From Pristionchus mayeri (taxonomy: Eukaryota > Nematoda > Chromadorea > Rhabditida > Neodiplogasteridae), in contig BTRK01000002.1 in the NCBI GenBank assembly GCA_036245805.1, positions 10,536,689-10,600,688 of the forward strand: 64,000 nt of DNA, in the 5' to 3' direction. The position numbers and the translations under genes were made by a program. This document shows, one piece after another, positions 43,439 through 54,590 of the stretch (within the stretch, counting starts at the first letter, position 1; each line of letters opens with the position of its first letter). Below the pieces are notes generated by a model. It was given only the letters and a program-made list of their open reading frames with translations, ran no database searches and had not been told where the DNA came from.

Positions 43439-45398
43439 TTAAGAGTGACTATCTGAGAGAATTGAGCAATTCTACCTATGAACCGCACAGCAAAAAATGA
43501 CATTTCAAATAAAAATTGCCCTAGGTGTAACTTTTCATGTAGAGTTCGAAAATCGACCTTAGAAAACCGTATCGCTCACCCCTCATTTGTTGTTCCGCGC
43601 TCAACTTGAGCGGTCGGTTTTTGTAATTTTTGAACGGCTCATCCAAACCCCGTACGTTTATAGTAATTCTGAAAGAGCTCGACGAGATAAGCATTTTTGC
43701 TGTTGGAAGTGTACGGCTAGCTCATCTAGGAAAAAAATTGAGGCTGTTTGAAATATTAAAATTTGTATTGTGAAAACAGTTTTTCCGGGGTGTATTTTTA
43801 AGTATGTTCATTCGATTCCCCGTGAAAAGTTACCCCTATTATCAAATTTTCAGCAATAAATTGGCGAACCAATGATTTTTCCCGAAATGCGGAAAAAGGA
43901 AGTATGATGAATCATTGAATTCCTGAAATTTCGCACCTTTGCGATTTTAAACTTTTAGCTATTAGGAAATGTTACCAATACTGCACTTCAACTTTTTATA
44001 CATAATTATAGATCATTATCTTTAATAAACATGCCTTGCGATAGCAACAAACCATTTTTTTCACTTCAATTTTTCTCGAATTTGCACGTAGCAAACTCAA
44101 CAGGCAGAGACCATTTTACGCTTTACCTGCAGCCATATTGTAGCATTCCTCGACATTTGTGAAAATTGGTGGAACAGTCCTCCTCCAATGTATCGGGGTT
44201 CTAGTTATTGACGCCCGAATATGGCTTCAATGAGAATGCCCGAAATATTTAAATTCATTTCCGAAGTTAATTTTGAGAATTATGATTGCATATTGCTTAA
44301 CTAATGTTTTCGCAACGTGAGGAATCAAATACGTCTGGAAAAGCGATCGTTTGAACATATAAAAAAATCGAAATTTTCAAATATCTAAAATTTCTTTTTT
44401 TTTATAAACTATATCCAAAAATATACACCTCTTACCTTTTCAAAATTTCCGAAATTTTAGATATTTGAAAATTTCGATTTTTTTATAAATTGTTCAAACG
44501 ATCGCTTTTCCAGACGTATTTGATTCCTCACGTTGCGAAAACATTAGTTAAGCAATATGCAATCATAATTCTCAAAATTAACTTCGGAAATGAATTTAAA
44601 TATTTCGGATATTCTCATTGAAGCCATATTCGGGCGTCAATAACTAGAACCCCGATACATTGGAGGAGGACTGTTCCACCAATTTTCACACATGTCGAGG
44701 CATGCTACAACATGGCCGTAGGTAAAGCGTTAAGTGGTCTCTGCCTGTTGAGTTTTCTACGTGCAAATTTGAGAAAAATCGAAGTGAAAAAATGGTTTGT
44801 TGCTATCGCAAGGCATGTTTATTAAAGAGAATACTCTATAATTATTCATAAAAAGTTGAAGTGCAGTATTGGTAACATTTCCTAATAGCTAAAAGTTTAA
44901 AATCGCAAAGGTGCGAAATTTCAGGAATTCAATGATTCATTATACTTCCTTTTTCCGCATTTCGGGAAAAATCATTGGTTCGCCAATTTATTGCTGAAAA
45001 TTTGATCCTAGGGGTAACTATTCACGGGAAATCGAATGAGCATACTTAAAAATACACCCCGGAAAAACTGTTTTCACAATATAAATTTTAATATTTCAAA
45101 CAGCCTCAACTTTTTTCCTAGATGAGCTAGCCGTACACTTTCACCAGTAAAAATGCTTATCTCGTCGAGCTCTTTCAGAATTACTATAAATGTACGGGGT
45201 TTGGATGAGCCGTTCAAAAATTACAAAAACCGACCGCTCAAGTTCAGCGTGGAACAACAAATGAGGGGTGAGAGATACGGCTTTCTAAGGTCGGTTTTCG
45301 AACTCTACGTGAAAAGTTACACCTAGGGCAATTTTTATTTGAAATTTCATTTTTTGCTGTACGGCCTGAGGTAAGTCCTCTCAGATAGTCACTCTTAA
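43439..45398. mobile_element. Large palindromic foldback element, family 1, copy 2
   Basis: This is a near-perfect palindrome of about 1.96 kb. The left end is TTAAGAGTGACTATCTGAGA, the right end TCTCAGATAGTCACTCTTAA. Arms of roughly 950 bases flank a spacer of about 50 bases near 44400-44450. Outer parts match the 25.6-27.4 kb element (for example GTTCGAAAATCG and GAACGGCTCATCCAAAC). No transposase frame. TTAA at each end may be a target duplication or part of the terminal repeat. Confidence 0.85.
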
Positions 45399-45816
45399 AC
45401 ATATTAAAAAATACATTAACAATGATGGCAATAATATATAAGTGAAAGTGCAATGTGGACGATGCTCTTCGGCGGGAAAGTGATACGGTAGGGTGGGAAT
45501 TTTAAAAATTCGAAAGGGGAATTAATACTTGTGGTGGCGCCCGATCACTCGTGTAAATTATTAAGAATATGAATTAAACGTAACTGTGTTTTGTTCAATG
45601 TCTGAAAATTATGATTTGAATTGTCGTTATATTTATCTCATTAATAAATCACAATAGCGATTCCATTATTTATTGGTAGCCAAGCCCGTTTTCTTGTCTA
45701 AAATTGTCGGTTAGGAGAAGTTTGAAGGACTGTGCACAGTTCCATAACGGAAATTCGAATCGATTATTGAAGCTCGAGGCATAGGAATAACGAGAGACCT
45801 ACAACAAATATTGTTT

Positions 45817-47884
45817 TTAAAAATTCGATAAAGGGTCTAACCGTATTTCCCGCCTCATTACAGTGTTCGTAAGTAGCATAAGAAGAGGTGGCATCAGTGT
45901 TTTCATCAAAATCACCCATGGAAGAGCAAGGAATACATAAGCAGTACCGTTAGTATGATATACTGCCCAGTAAATCTGCAATATATAATATTGTTAGTGC
46001 ATTATGCTGATGAAAGGAAAATATCCTCTTTTCTTTTTTTTTTAATTTTGTAAATATTAAAGGAGGAGTAAATGCAAACGCGCCCCCGGTTGGAATATGT
46101 TTCACCTAGGGACGCACTCTCTTCAAGTCGCGTGCTATCTCGCCCCCTTAACTGAGCTTTCCCTGATCTGGCTCCCAGCCAACTAGGTTTGTAATGGAGA
46201 TATCAATGTGAACATTTCGGTTCTTCTTACCGTTGTGGAGCTCTAAGCCGTGCATGTAATAGCTTAAAAAATTGAATTTTGAGTTTACTCCTCCTTTAAT
46301 GTAAAGTGATAAATGTTGAGCGAAATTATACGCATAGCTCGATTTTAATTTTTTTTAATGCAAACAATACTTGGTATACGATCCCGGGTATGTTAGCAAG
46401 TAGAGTGAGAAAACCAAGTAGAAAGAGTCGAAACTCACTTAGATTTGACATCTCGAAAGATATTATCTTATTTTGACATAAAACAGGCAATTTACCCGAG
46501 AACTGAATGTCAAGAAAGCGATCCAACTATAAATGGCAAAGCATAGTCCATTGCAAACGAATGAAAATATGCTGCATAGCGCACTGCGATCAATCTGAGT
46601 TGCGAAACTGTATGCATCTGAGAGTGTAATATCGAATCGTAATGTCCAAATATTTTTCCTGCATAAAGTCTTCACTAATTCGTTTTAGCATACCCGCCAC
46701 GAAATACGTTTTCCATTATTTTTTCTCTTGTCATTATATAGAGTTTATCATTTATCATGCATTTCTTTAATATACAAGAAATATAAGATACTTGCAAGAA
46801 ATGCATGATAAATGATAAACTCTATATAATGTCAAGAGGACAAATGTGTGCATACCGATGGAAATGCGATCTCGGAAACTGCATGTAACATATAAATCTG
46901 AAATTGTCAATTGTTTATTTTTTCACACTTTGGATGTGCCTGAATGTTTTGTTATTAATATGGAAATGTTGACCTTTACGGTGTCGTTTGCTTCAGTAAT
47001 GTCTAAAAAGTGTCCAGGGGCTGAGATGGTTACGAAACTCGGAATGAGAGAGACGATTAGAATTAATGGAATCATTAATAGCGTCAGATTTCGAGTGAAC
47101 ACCTGTACAATCGATATCTATACCTATATATAAAGCGCTGTGTGTGTCTGTGCGTCTGTCCGGATTGCGAAACTATTGCGAAACAATTGCGAAACATGGA
47201 GGGGGAAGTCAACAAGTTGCGAAACGAGTGATTGCGAAACCTACTCCGCTAGGACGGGGCCCCCGCCGAAGGCGGGGGGCAGCCGGACTAGTAATTCAAT
47301 AAATGGCAAAGCATTAGCAGAAACCGTTCGAAATTTGAAAGGAAATTTGTGAGCCATGAGCCGATTCAGCGAAACAACCAAATTGGCTACATCTTGAATA
47401 GCCGGTAAGTAGTACATTAGGCTGAATATCGGTATTTGAACATCAAATTTTGGAAGACTCACGTGTTTGCAATGGACAATGGCCAAGCACACTCCGGTCT
47501 CAACTGATCATTCCACTCGTCAACTTGAAACTGCGCATAAAATTGCGAGACCTCGGGAACGAAAGGCAAGTAGTAGAAGAAAATGTTCATTGTGAAGAAC
47601 AGTAGATCCTGAGTCATATTTTGTGGCAGAACTTTCACGTTGATTCAGCTGGTCGAAGCCTAGGGAGTGTGGTATTTCCTACAACGGCCTTGTTTCTCCA
47701 ACTGGTTTTTAAACTCGAGTTGTGATAGTGAACAAACTGTAATGCCGATGAAGAAGAAGAGAATGTAGAAGCTTGAGTGGAATTCAGTGCGAATAACTAG
47801 CAGTCCAAGCTCGAGGATGTAAAGAATGCAGAGAGGGAGAGAGACAACCATATATACAAGGAAGAGAATAGCACGAAGATGCAT
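45817..47884 (-). CDS. Serpentine chemoreceptor 2 (Srv/Srg-like), apparently intact
   Basis: Minus-strand exons in order: MHLRAILFLVYMVVSLPL..SFYILFFFIGIT (from 47884); DLLFFTMNIFFYYLPFVPE..CAWPLSIAN; LMYYLPAIQDVANLVVSLNR..FPFKF; FTRNLTLLMIPLILI..APGHFLDI; IYMLHAVSEIAFPS; IDRSALCSIFSFVCNG; EFRLFLLGFLTLLANIPGIVYQ; and a last exon IYWAVYHTNGTAY..PWVILMKTLMPPLL ending at 45817. Seven hydrophobic segments are present and I see no stop or frameshift. The family is nematode chemosensory GPCRs, and the conserved NR..A..FP motif at the end of helix 3 fits Srv/Srg. Introns hold a Helitron and two small inverted-repeat elements. Confidence 0.72.
46059..46300. mobile_element. TIR MITE in receptor 2 intron
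   Basis: Terminal inverted repeats ATTAAAGGAGGAGTAAA and TTTACTCCTCCTTTAAT lie 240 bases apart. There is no coding content. Related internal sequence (TCAAGTCGCGTG..CTCG) reappears around 48880-48960 in receptor 3. Confidence 0.7.
46722..46843. mobile_element. Small palindrome element in receptor 2 intron
   Basis: Arms CTCTTGTCATTATATAGAGT.. and ..ACTCTATATAATGTCAAGAG pair for about 45 bases around a short AT-rich loop. It sits in the intron between the fifth and sixth receptor exons. Confidence 0.75.
47117..47291 (+). mobile_element. 175-bp non-autonomous Helitron
   Basis: The 5' end is TCTATACCTATATATAAAGC, preceded by A. The 3' end is a GC hairpin (CCCCCGCC GAA GGCGGGGG, 47260-47278), followed about 11 bases later by CTAG and then T. 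TC at the 5' end, a terminal hairpin, a CTRR end and insertion between A and T are the Helitron hallmarks. It lies in the third intron of receptor 2, close to the splice acceptor. Internal copies of TTGCGAAAC repeat several times. Confidence 0.85.
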
Positions 47885-48510
47885 GTCTGATTTGATACAT
47901 TTATACACATTAAAAGTTTAAAAGAGCTTCAATTTAAAAGCGTTTCAAGTTAGAAAAGCGAATTCGTTAGGCTTGTTGCCAAATAGTGCAGATTGGTGGC
48001 CGAACTGGCAATTTTTGACGTTTCGGAGGCTCTAATTGGGTTTCTAGAATCACGCAACGCAACATCCCTTCGTGACTTTTGCAAAGCATCGAAGTTGCAC
48101 GATGATGACATATGTGAAAACGGAAGGCCGCGTTTGCTCCCGATGCTGAAGTTCCCAAAAACTTTGGGAAATGTATGCGATCGTGCTTTTTGTGAGTCAT
48201 ATGACATCAATTCGTGTGGAGCTACCACTTTCCACATAAATATTGATATGAATTAGCTCCGAAGTTGGCCTTAATCGGCAAATGAAAGATGTTTATAATC
48301 TGTCTCGGTTCGGCGATAAAGGTCTGCTGGCTACTGTAAGATCTCTACTCGGCTACTACTCGACTACTCGGCTCAATGAGTGAGTTTCGAAATCGGTGGA
48401 GTAGCAACTTCCTGAAAATATGATTAACTCATTCATTCCATTTGTTGAACATCATGATTTCCACAATGAATCATTTCATTTAAAAAGTACTTTACTCAAT
48501 TTTCGAGTAC
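47885..48510. other. Intergenic between receptors 2 and 3, no gene seen
   Basis: It presumably holds the promoter of receptor 2, but no motif is convincing. Open frames on both strands at about 47950-48250 overlap each other and show no homology that I recognise. Confidence 0.4.
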
Positions 48511-50103
48511 TTACCCTACCTCCCTTCTCATCCCCGTATTTGTCAATAACATGAGTAGTGGAGGCGAGAGGGTCTTGATCATGATTACCCAGGGGAGAGT
48601 CAGGAATACATATGAAGAACCGTCTGACTCGTAAATTGCCCAGTAAATCTGAATTGAAATTCTAAACTGGCATATTTTTAGAGCATTATTTTCTTCATCA
48701 CTTTCTAAGTCTAAAATGAAGTCTCAGATTATGTGTTATGGTAGCATATTGCGTTGTCTTTAGAAGAACAACTGTACTTGATATGTGATCGACGGAGTGT
48801 TAGTGAGGAGGATGAGAAAGCCAAGGATGAAAAGCCGGACATCGTTCGCGTTTGATCCCTTTAATGAAGGATAACGCGCTTGGTTGAAATATATTTCAAA
48901 TAGGGATAGAACTATCTTCAAATCGCGTGATCTCTCACTCGTTGCATGTGCGTCAGGGTAAACTTGAATGCTTTAATTGAACCATAGCTCAATTCTGAAT
49001 AGAGATTTCAAAATATAAATTTCGAAAATGAGTTGATTGTCCCGAAACTGCGTTATCAGTTTGTCCTAGCTTGTTTTGCTGATAGTCCCGCCTTAATAAT
49101 TTAAATACCGAGCATTTTTTGTATTTCAAACGTGAATTTCTCGTATACATCCAACGCTTACACTAGTGTTGAGTATGATTTTAGTGGCGATAATACAGTA
49201 TATAACGAAAGAGATTCCATTGCATCCGAATTCGAAGATACCAATTACCATACTGCGATTAATCTGAAAAAAAATTAAAATGTGAACAGTGAGAACTTTT
49301 CACATCTATTCGAATTGACATTTAGTCTTCCTCTAAAGTGCGGGGTCCGCGGGTTTTTTTCACAAATTATCACACGCAAATTCAAAACTTTGACCGACTA
49401 CGGGCAGGTGTTTTCCCCATGTCTTCATGCAATGTTGAGACAAATTGATGGCAGTTACCTCGGGAAAATGCACCTTCGAATCAGCGTGGAGCAGGTAAAT
49501 CTGAAACGAAAGGGCTCTGAATTCTGTGAATTAACATAATTGTCATAACAGTTCTTTGACACGAATATTTCCTAACCTCACCTTTTCTTCCTCTCCTTCC
49601 TCGACAGATATATGACGCCGTATTTGTAAGACACAGACAATTCAGACCGACTTTGGAACAGCGATTTTTTGAAAACTTGGTTTCTGGGGTTGTTTTCCAT
49701 GCTGATGACGATGGTCACATTCATTTAGCATAATTGGCCTCTCATAGCGCACTATGGCGTCCATCCAAACAACGCAATTTCTGGATTTTTTGATCGATCT
49801 AGAGTAAAAATGGCGTCAGAAACTTGAAAATTGTTTTTCAGGGGTAATTTTTAGCACTCTTCAAAATGTAATAATTGTGATCTTCATTTGAAAATTTCTT
49901 CATTGGTTTCTCCACCAAATGTATGCCTAAACCTCAAAAGTGCAATTAGCCGCTTATAGGGCGTGCATCTCACAATGCCGAAAAGCCAGAAAACAAATTT
50001 GGTGCAATTTTGGATTTTTTTCTTTGGATTTTTTCCTGTACTCAAATCGCCTCGTTCATCATCCCCGTGCAACGGAACAACAAGTCTCTTACGTTCAACT
50101 AAC

Positions 50104-50182
50104 ACGTGGCTACTTTGGCTCAGTTGGTTGTGAGCTAGGCTCACTCCCTCGACATAGTGAGTTCGATGCCGCTCAGTGTCAG
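50104..50182 (+). repeat. tRNA-like pol III promoter block, left arm of foldback
   Basis: An A-box-like TGGCTCAGTTGGTTGTGAGC and a B-box-like GAGTTCGATGCC lie in tRNA-like spacing. The anticodon region GGCTCACTCCCTCGACATAG does not form a clean arm, so I do not call a functional tRNA. The inverse copy is at about 50459-50536. Confidence 0.45.
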
Positions 50183-50458
50183 GCTTTTGCACCTTTTTCC
50201 TGTTACTTTTTGCCATGTTTTTTATCAATACATTGCACGGATTGGGGCTGAAAGCAACATGCATTAGATCCCAATTTAACATTGTGTCCCCCTTTCACGG
50301 TTTATAAAAGATTGAAGATTGCGATTTGCATTGCTTATTACAATAATTGGCAATATAATTCACATTAAACATACTCCAATTCATTTTACTTTGGACCCAG
50401 TCCGTGCAATGTATTGATAAAAACATGGCAAAAAGTAACAAGAAAAATGTGCAAAAGT

Positions 50459-50536
50459 CTGACACTGAGCGGCATCGAACCACTATATCGAGGGAGTGAG
50501 GCAAGCTCACAACCAACTGAGCCAAAGTAGCCACGT
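50459..50536 (-). repeat. tRNA-like pol III promoter block, right arm of foldback
   Basis: Mirror of the block at 50104-50182, facing the opposite way. The minus strand reads GGCTACTTTGGCTCAGTTGG, then GTTCGATGCCGCTCAGTGTC. The two blocks point toward each other across the element centre. Confidence 0.45.
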
Positions 50537-52097
50537 GTTAGTTGAACGTAAGAGACTTGTTGTTCCGTTGCACGGGGATGATGAACGAGGCGATTTGAGC
50601 ACAGGAAAAAATCCAAAGATCATAAATCAAAATCCCATACTCAGAATTGCACCAAATTTGTTTTCTGGCCTTTCGACATTGTGAGGTGCACGCCCTATAA
50701 GCGGCTAATTGCACTTTTGAGGTTTAGGCATACATTTGGTGGAGAAACCAATGAAGAAATTTTCAAATGAAGATCACTTTTATTCCATTTTGAAGAGCGT
50801 TAAAAAATACCCCTGAAAAACAATTTTCAAGTTTCTGACGCCATTTTTACTCTAGATCGATCAAAAAATCCAGAAATTTCGTTGTTTGGATGGACGCCAT
50901 AGTGCGCTATGAGAGGTCAATTATGCTAAATGAAGGTGATCATCGTCATCAGCATGGAAAACAACCCCGGAAACCATGTTTTCGAAAAATCGCTGTTCCA
51001 ACGTTTGTCCGAGCCTTAGAAATACGGCGTCATATCGATGAAAAAGCCAGGTGCAGCAAAAGTTACGAAACACGGAGTAAAAGCGAAGAAAATTGCGAAT
51101 AGTAACGCAACAAGGGTAAATCTTCTCGTGAATAGCTGAAATGTGGGAATTTTGTAATATTTCGAAACGTGTCGAAATAATAAAAACGAACTTTCTGGAA
51201 TAAAAATGGGAATACAAGAGCTAGAAATCGATTCAGCGCAACCAGAAGATTGGACACATCTTGTAGGGAGGGTAGGTAGTACATTAACCTGACAATTTGA
51301 ATGTTTAGAATATTGAAATTCGTGAATCAAACGTGTTTGCTATAGAGAGAAGCCATAAGAACTCGGCTCTGGGCTGACATGATTCTTGAAAATCGGAATA
51401 GAACTTAGATGCGCCGGGTAGAAATGGAAGGTAATAGACAAATATGTTCATTGTGAAGAAGAATATATCCTGAATACTCATGCACGTTTTCAAGTTAATT
51501 TCGTTCGTACGTATTTCCCTCTAATTTGACGCTTTATTATTTTCATGCTTGTGATCTCGAAAGTCAACTAAGGCAAAGTAGTATCAGAAAAGTTTCGGGT
51601 AATTTATTAATTTGCAACCGACTTACTATTATTCCAGTGAAGAAGAAAATAGTGTAGAAACTAAAGGCGAATTCGGGTCGAATTGAAATGATCACGAGCT
51701 CGAGAATGTATAGTACATACAATGGTAGAGATAGAAGCATGTAGCAAATGAAGAATGCGATTCGAACGTGCATCTCAAAATATGTATGATTTCAAGCTAA
51801 TTCAAACATTAAAAAAACTCGATATTGACAATTGACAATTGATCGCGCTGAACAGTTAAGCGAGGCCACACAGTTCAAGAAAATACCATTCTTTTACATT
51901 AACCTTTATGGAGTGTGCTGACTGAATTATATTTTTGATCCAAAAAGAGAATAGTAGGTGTGGAACAGAAAGCCCACCCCGTTATTTCAGCTCACAGGTG
52001 AAAAGTAAAGATAGCAATTATTGAAACAAACTTCAGTGTAGTAATAAACATATAGCATGAAAAGCGAAACATATATCACATCATTGCCGGCATCATC

Positions 52098-52293
52098 GAT
52101 AAGCTATTTGGAAGTCACAACTAGTTTCACACACTTCGCCAAGCGTAGGTTCCAGTCGTCAAACCTTTCGTTGAGCCTAGAGCTAGTAAAGAAATGATAA
52201 GCTATTTGGAAGTCACAACTAGTTTCACACACTTCGCCAAGCGTAGGTTCCAGTCGTCAAACCTTTCGTTGAGCCTAGAGCTAGTAAAGAAAT
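52098..52293. repeat. Perfect 98-bp tandem duplication
   Basis: The 98-base unit starting GATAAGCTATTTGGAAGTCA occurs twice back to back (52098-52195 and 52196-52293) with no mismatch that I can see. It is non-coding, and either a recent duplication or an assembly artefact. Confidence 0.85.
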
Positions 52294-52331
52294 GAACTTA
52301 ACACAGGTCTTCTGACAGATCGCAGCAGGCG

Positions 52332-53852
52332 TTTGACAAATTATTCAAATTGCTTCAATCCCATTCCCACTTTCATGGTAGGTGTACCTAAGGTCCCGGA
52401 ACTTTTTGTACAACCGGTTTTCCGGAATTCCGGAAATGGCCTAAAAGCCGGCTCTGATTTTCTCAAAAATTCAAAAATTTATAATATCCTTCAATGTTGA
52501 GCAAATGACTCGTTCAAAAAACAGAAATAATGATCAGCTCGACGAGGTGAACAACTTTTATGTTGAGCGTTTCTGTGTATCTAAAATTCTTACTTAGGAT
52601 AAGTTTAAAAAATCGAAAAAAGTACGTTTTTAAACTAAATTTTTAGCTCCCGTGAAAAAAAGAGTTCCAAACGTCTATGAGAGCTCAGCAGATTTGGATT
52701 CTACGAACTTTTTTACGCCTAGTAAACTTCTTTCCGATCGAATTGAAGGTGAGATATGTCGTTTAAAATCGCGTTTTATGTTCAATGTTCGGTAGTCACA
52801 ACGACGTAGGAGCGCATATTGCCGAAATCTAAACGAACCCCGATGATATAAACAATTTTTCTGATGTTTGTAAGTACACAAAGTAAAATAGCATTGAAAA
52901 AATAACGAATTACGACATTCTGAAAATTCGATTTTTTCGAAAAAATCGAATTTTTCGAAACATTTTATTTCTTGGCTATTTTGATACGAATAAGTTTGCA
53001 TAATGTTACTAAGAATTACTACCTACTTTTGGACCATTCGAAGGTAGTCAGGACTCCAGAAAATCGAGCAAACGAGCAATTTTATGCAATGACTACTTAA
53101 CGGCATGCTTAAAGTCATTTTCTAAAGTCCGGGCGATCTTCAAATGGTCAAAAAGTAGGCAGTAATTCTTAGTAACATTATGCAAACTCATTTGTATCAA
53201 AATAACCATGAAATAAATTTTTTCGAAAAATTCGATTTTTTCGATGCTGAAAAAATCGAATTTTCAGAATGTCGTAATTCCTTAATTTTTCAATGCTATT
53301 TTATTGTGTGTACTTACAAACATCAGAAAAATCGTTTATATCATCGGGGTTCGTTTAGATTTCGGCAATATGCGCCCCTACATCGTTGTGACTACCGAAA
53401 ATTGCACATAAAACGCGATTTTAAACAACATATCTCACCTTTAATTCGATCGGAAAGAAGTTCGCTAGGCGTAAAAAAGTTCGTAGAATCCAAATCTGCT
53501 GAGTTTTCATAGACGTTTGGAACTCTTTTTTCACGGGATCTAAAATTTTAGTTTAAAAACGTACTTTTTTCGATTTTTTAAGCTTATCCTAAGTAAGAAT
53601 TTTAGATACACAGAAAACGTTCAACATAAAAGTTGTTCACCTCGTCGAGCTGATCATTTCTGTTTTTTGAACGAGTCATTTGCTCAACATTGAAGGATAT
53701 TATAAATTTTTGAATTTTTGAGAAAATCAGAGCCGGCTTTTAGGCCATTTCCGGAATTCCGGAAAACCGGTTGTACAAAAAGTTTCGGGACCTTAGTTAC
53801 ACCTACCATGAAAGTGGGAATGGGATTGAAGCAATTTAAATAATTTGTCAAA
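52332..53852. mobile_element. 1.5-kb foldback element between receptors 3 and 5
   Basis: Ends TTTGACAAATTATT and AATAATTTGTCAAA are inverted. Arms of about 670 bases (TTTTTGTACAACCGGTTTTC and mirror) flank a spacer near 53010-53170. The matching open frames on opposite strands inside it are a by-product of the palindrome. No clear target duplication. Confidence 0.8.
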
Positions 53853-54590
53853 GGGGGTATCGATTTCATGCAATCTCTCAGAAGATGTGTGTTAATATGT
53901 ACATTATATTTTCTGATTGCGATAAAGAGGTATTTTTCGGAACACGTATCATCATATTTATTACGATTCGAATTAAACCTGACCCCAACAAACATAGATC
54001 ACAAAGATACCAGGCGTCGTAGAGTGTCTGCCGCTAAAGCATATTTTATAAGTGCATTAACGCACTAAATGCATTCCGCGAATTGTGTTTAGTTGGAGCT
54101 GCAAACGTGTTCACACGGAGACAGCAGTATTTTAGTTTTTTTTTTATGTTGGGTAAGGAATATTGTTTCAGAAGGGATCAATGAGTACTTTTCATGTGGT
54201 GCGTGTTAATTTTAAAAGATCAACGGAACGATTGTGCGAATTTGTGATTTTTAGTGGAATTAAAATTAAAATTTACAACTTCGAAAATTCGACGACAATA
54301 TTTTATTAAATGGTCGTTGCAAAAATTGGCGAAATCGATAATGAATGTAATAAACATTACAGAAAAGTGAAATGCTATGGTAAATTAATAAATTATAGAC
54401 AAATGCCTACTGGCAACAATGAGATTTCGCGTACTCGGCTCGATGGATGAATTGCGAAATCGATTGAATAGCAACTTCCTGCAAGTATTATCCTACAGCG
54501 TACTTACACTTGGAAATATTAGCTTCGTAGTAGGGATCTAATACTAAGAAATCGTTCTCCTAACCTTGGAAAATTGAATCAAACGAATGC
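53853..54590. other. Intergenic, no gene seen
   Basis: AT-rich sequence with only short, unsupported frames. It lies downstream of the last receptor gene on its strand. Confidence 0.4.

Larger units (their letters stand above)
49613..51032. mobile_element. 1.42-kb foldback element in receptor 3, TA target duplication
   Basis: Ends TGACGCCGTATTT and AAATACGGCGTCA are inverted, and nearly the entire 1420 bases form two arms meeting near 50330. TA flanks both sides (49611-49612 and 51033-51034). No transposase frame, so it is probably mobilised by a Tc1/mariner-type enzyme supplied elsewhere. Each arm contains a tRNA-like block. Confidence 0.85.
48511..51773 (-). pseudogene. Serpentine chemoreceptor 3 (Srv/Srg-like), exon 4 split by 1.4-kb element
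   Basis: The N-terminal half lies at 51773-51035: MHVRIAFFICYMLLSLPLYV..SFYTIFFFTGII; DIFFFTMNIFVYYLPFLPGA; LMYYLPSLQDVSNLLVALNRFL; FTRRFTLVALLF..APGFFID. The C-terminal half lies at 49610-48511: SVEEGEEEK; IYLLHADSKVHFPE; INRSMVIGIFEFGCNG; VRLFILGFLILLTNTPSITYQ; IYWAIYESDGSSY..PWVIMIKTLSPPLL. The break falls inside one exon and coincides exactly with a palindromic element flanked by TA. Deleting the element and one TA joins the two parts in frame. All other exons look intact, so the disruption may be recent or even polymorphic. Confidence 0.75.

Noticed and set aside
49884..50684. Pairs of 60-130-codon frames on both strands around 50 kb
   Set aside because: They belong to the arms of the foldback element and mirror each other; they include the tRNA-like block, so coding is unlikely.
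52675..53512. Two similar open frames on opposite strands (about 108 and 110 codons)
   Set aside because: They are the two arms of one palindromic element; their likeness is due to the inverted repeat, and there is no domain or splice support.
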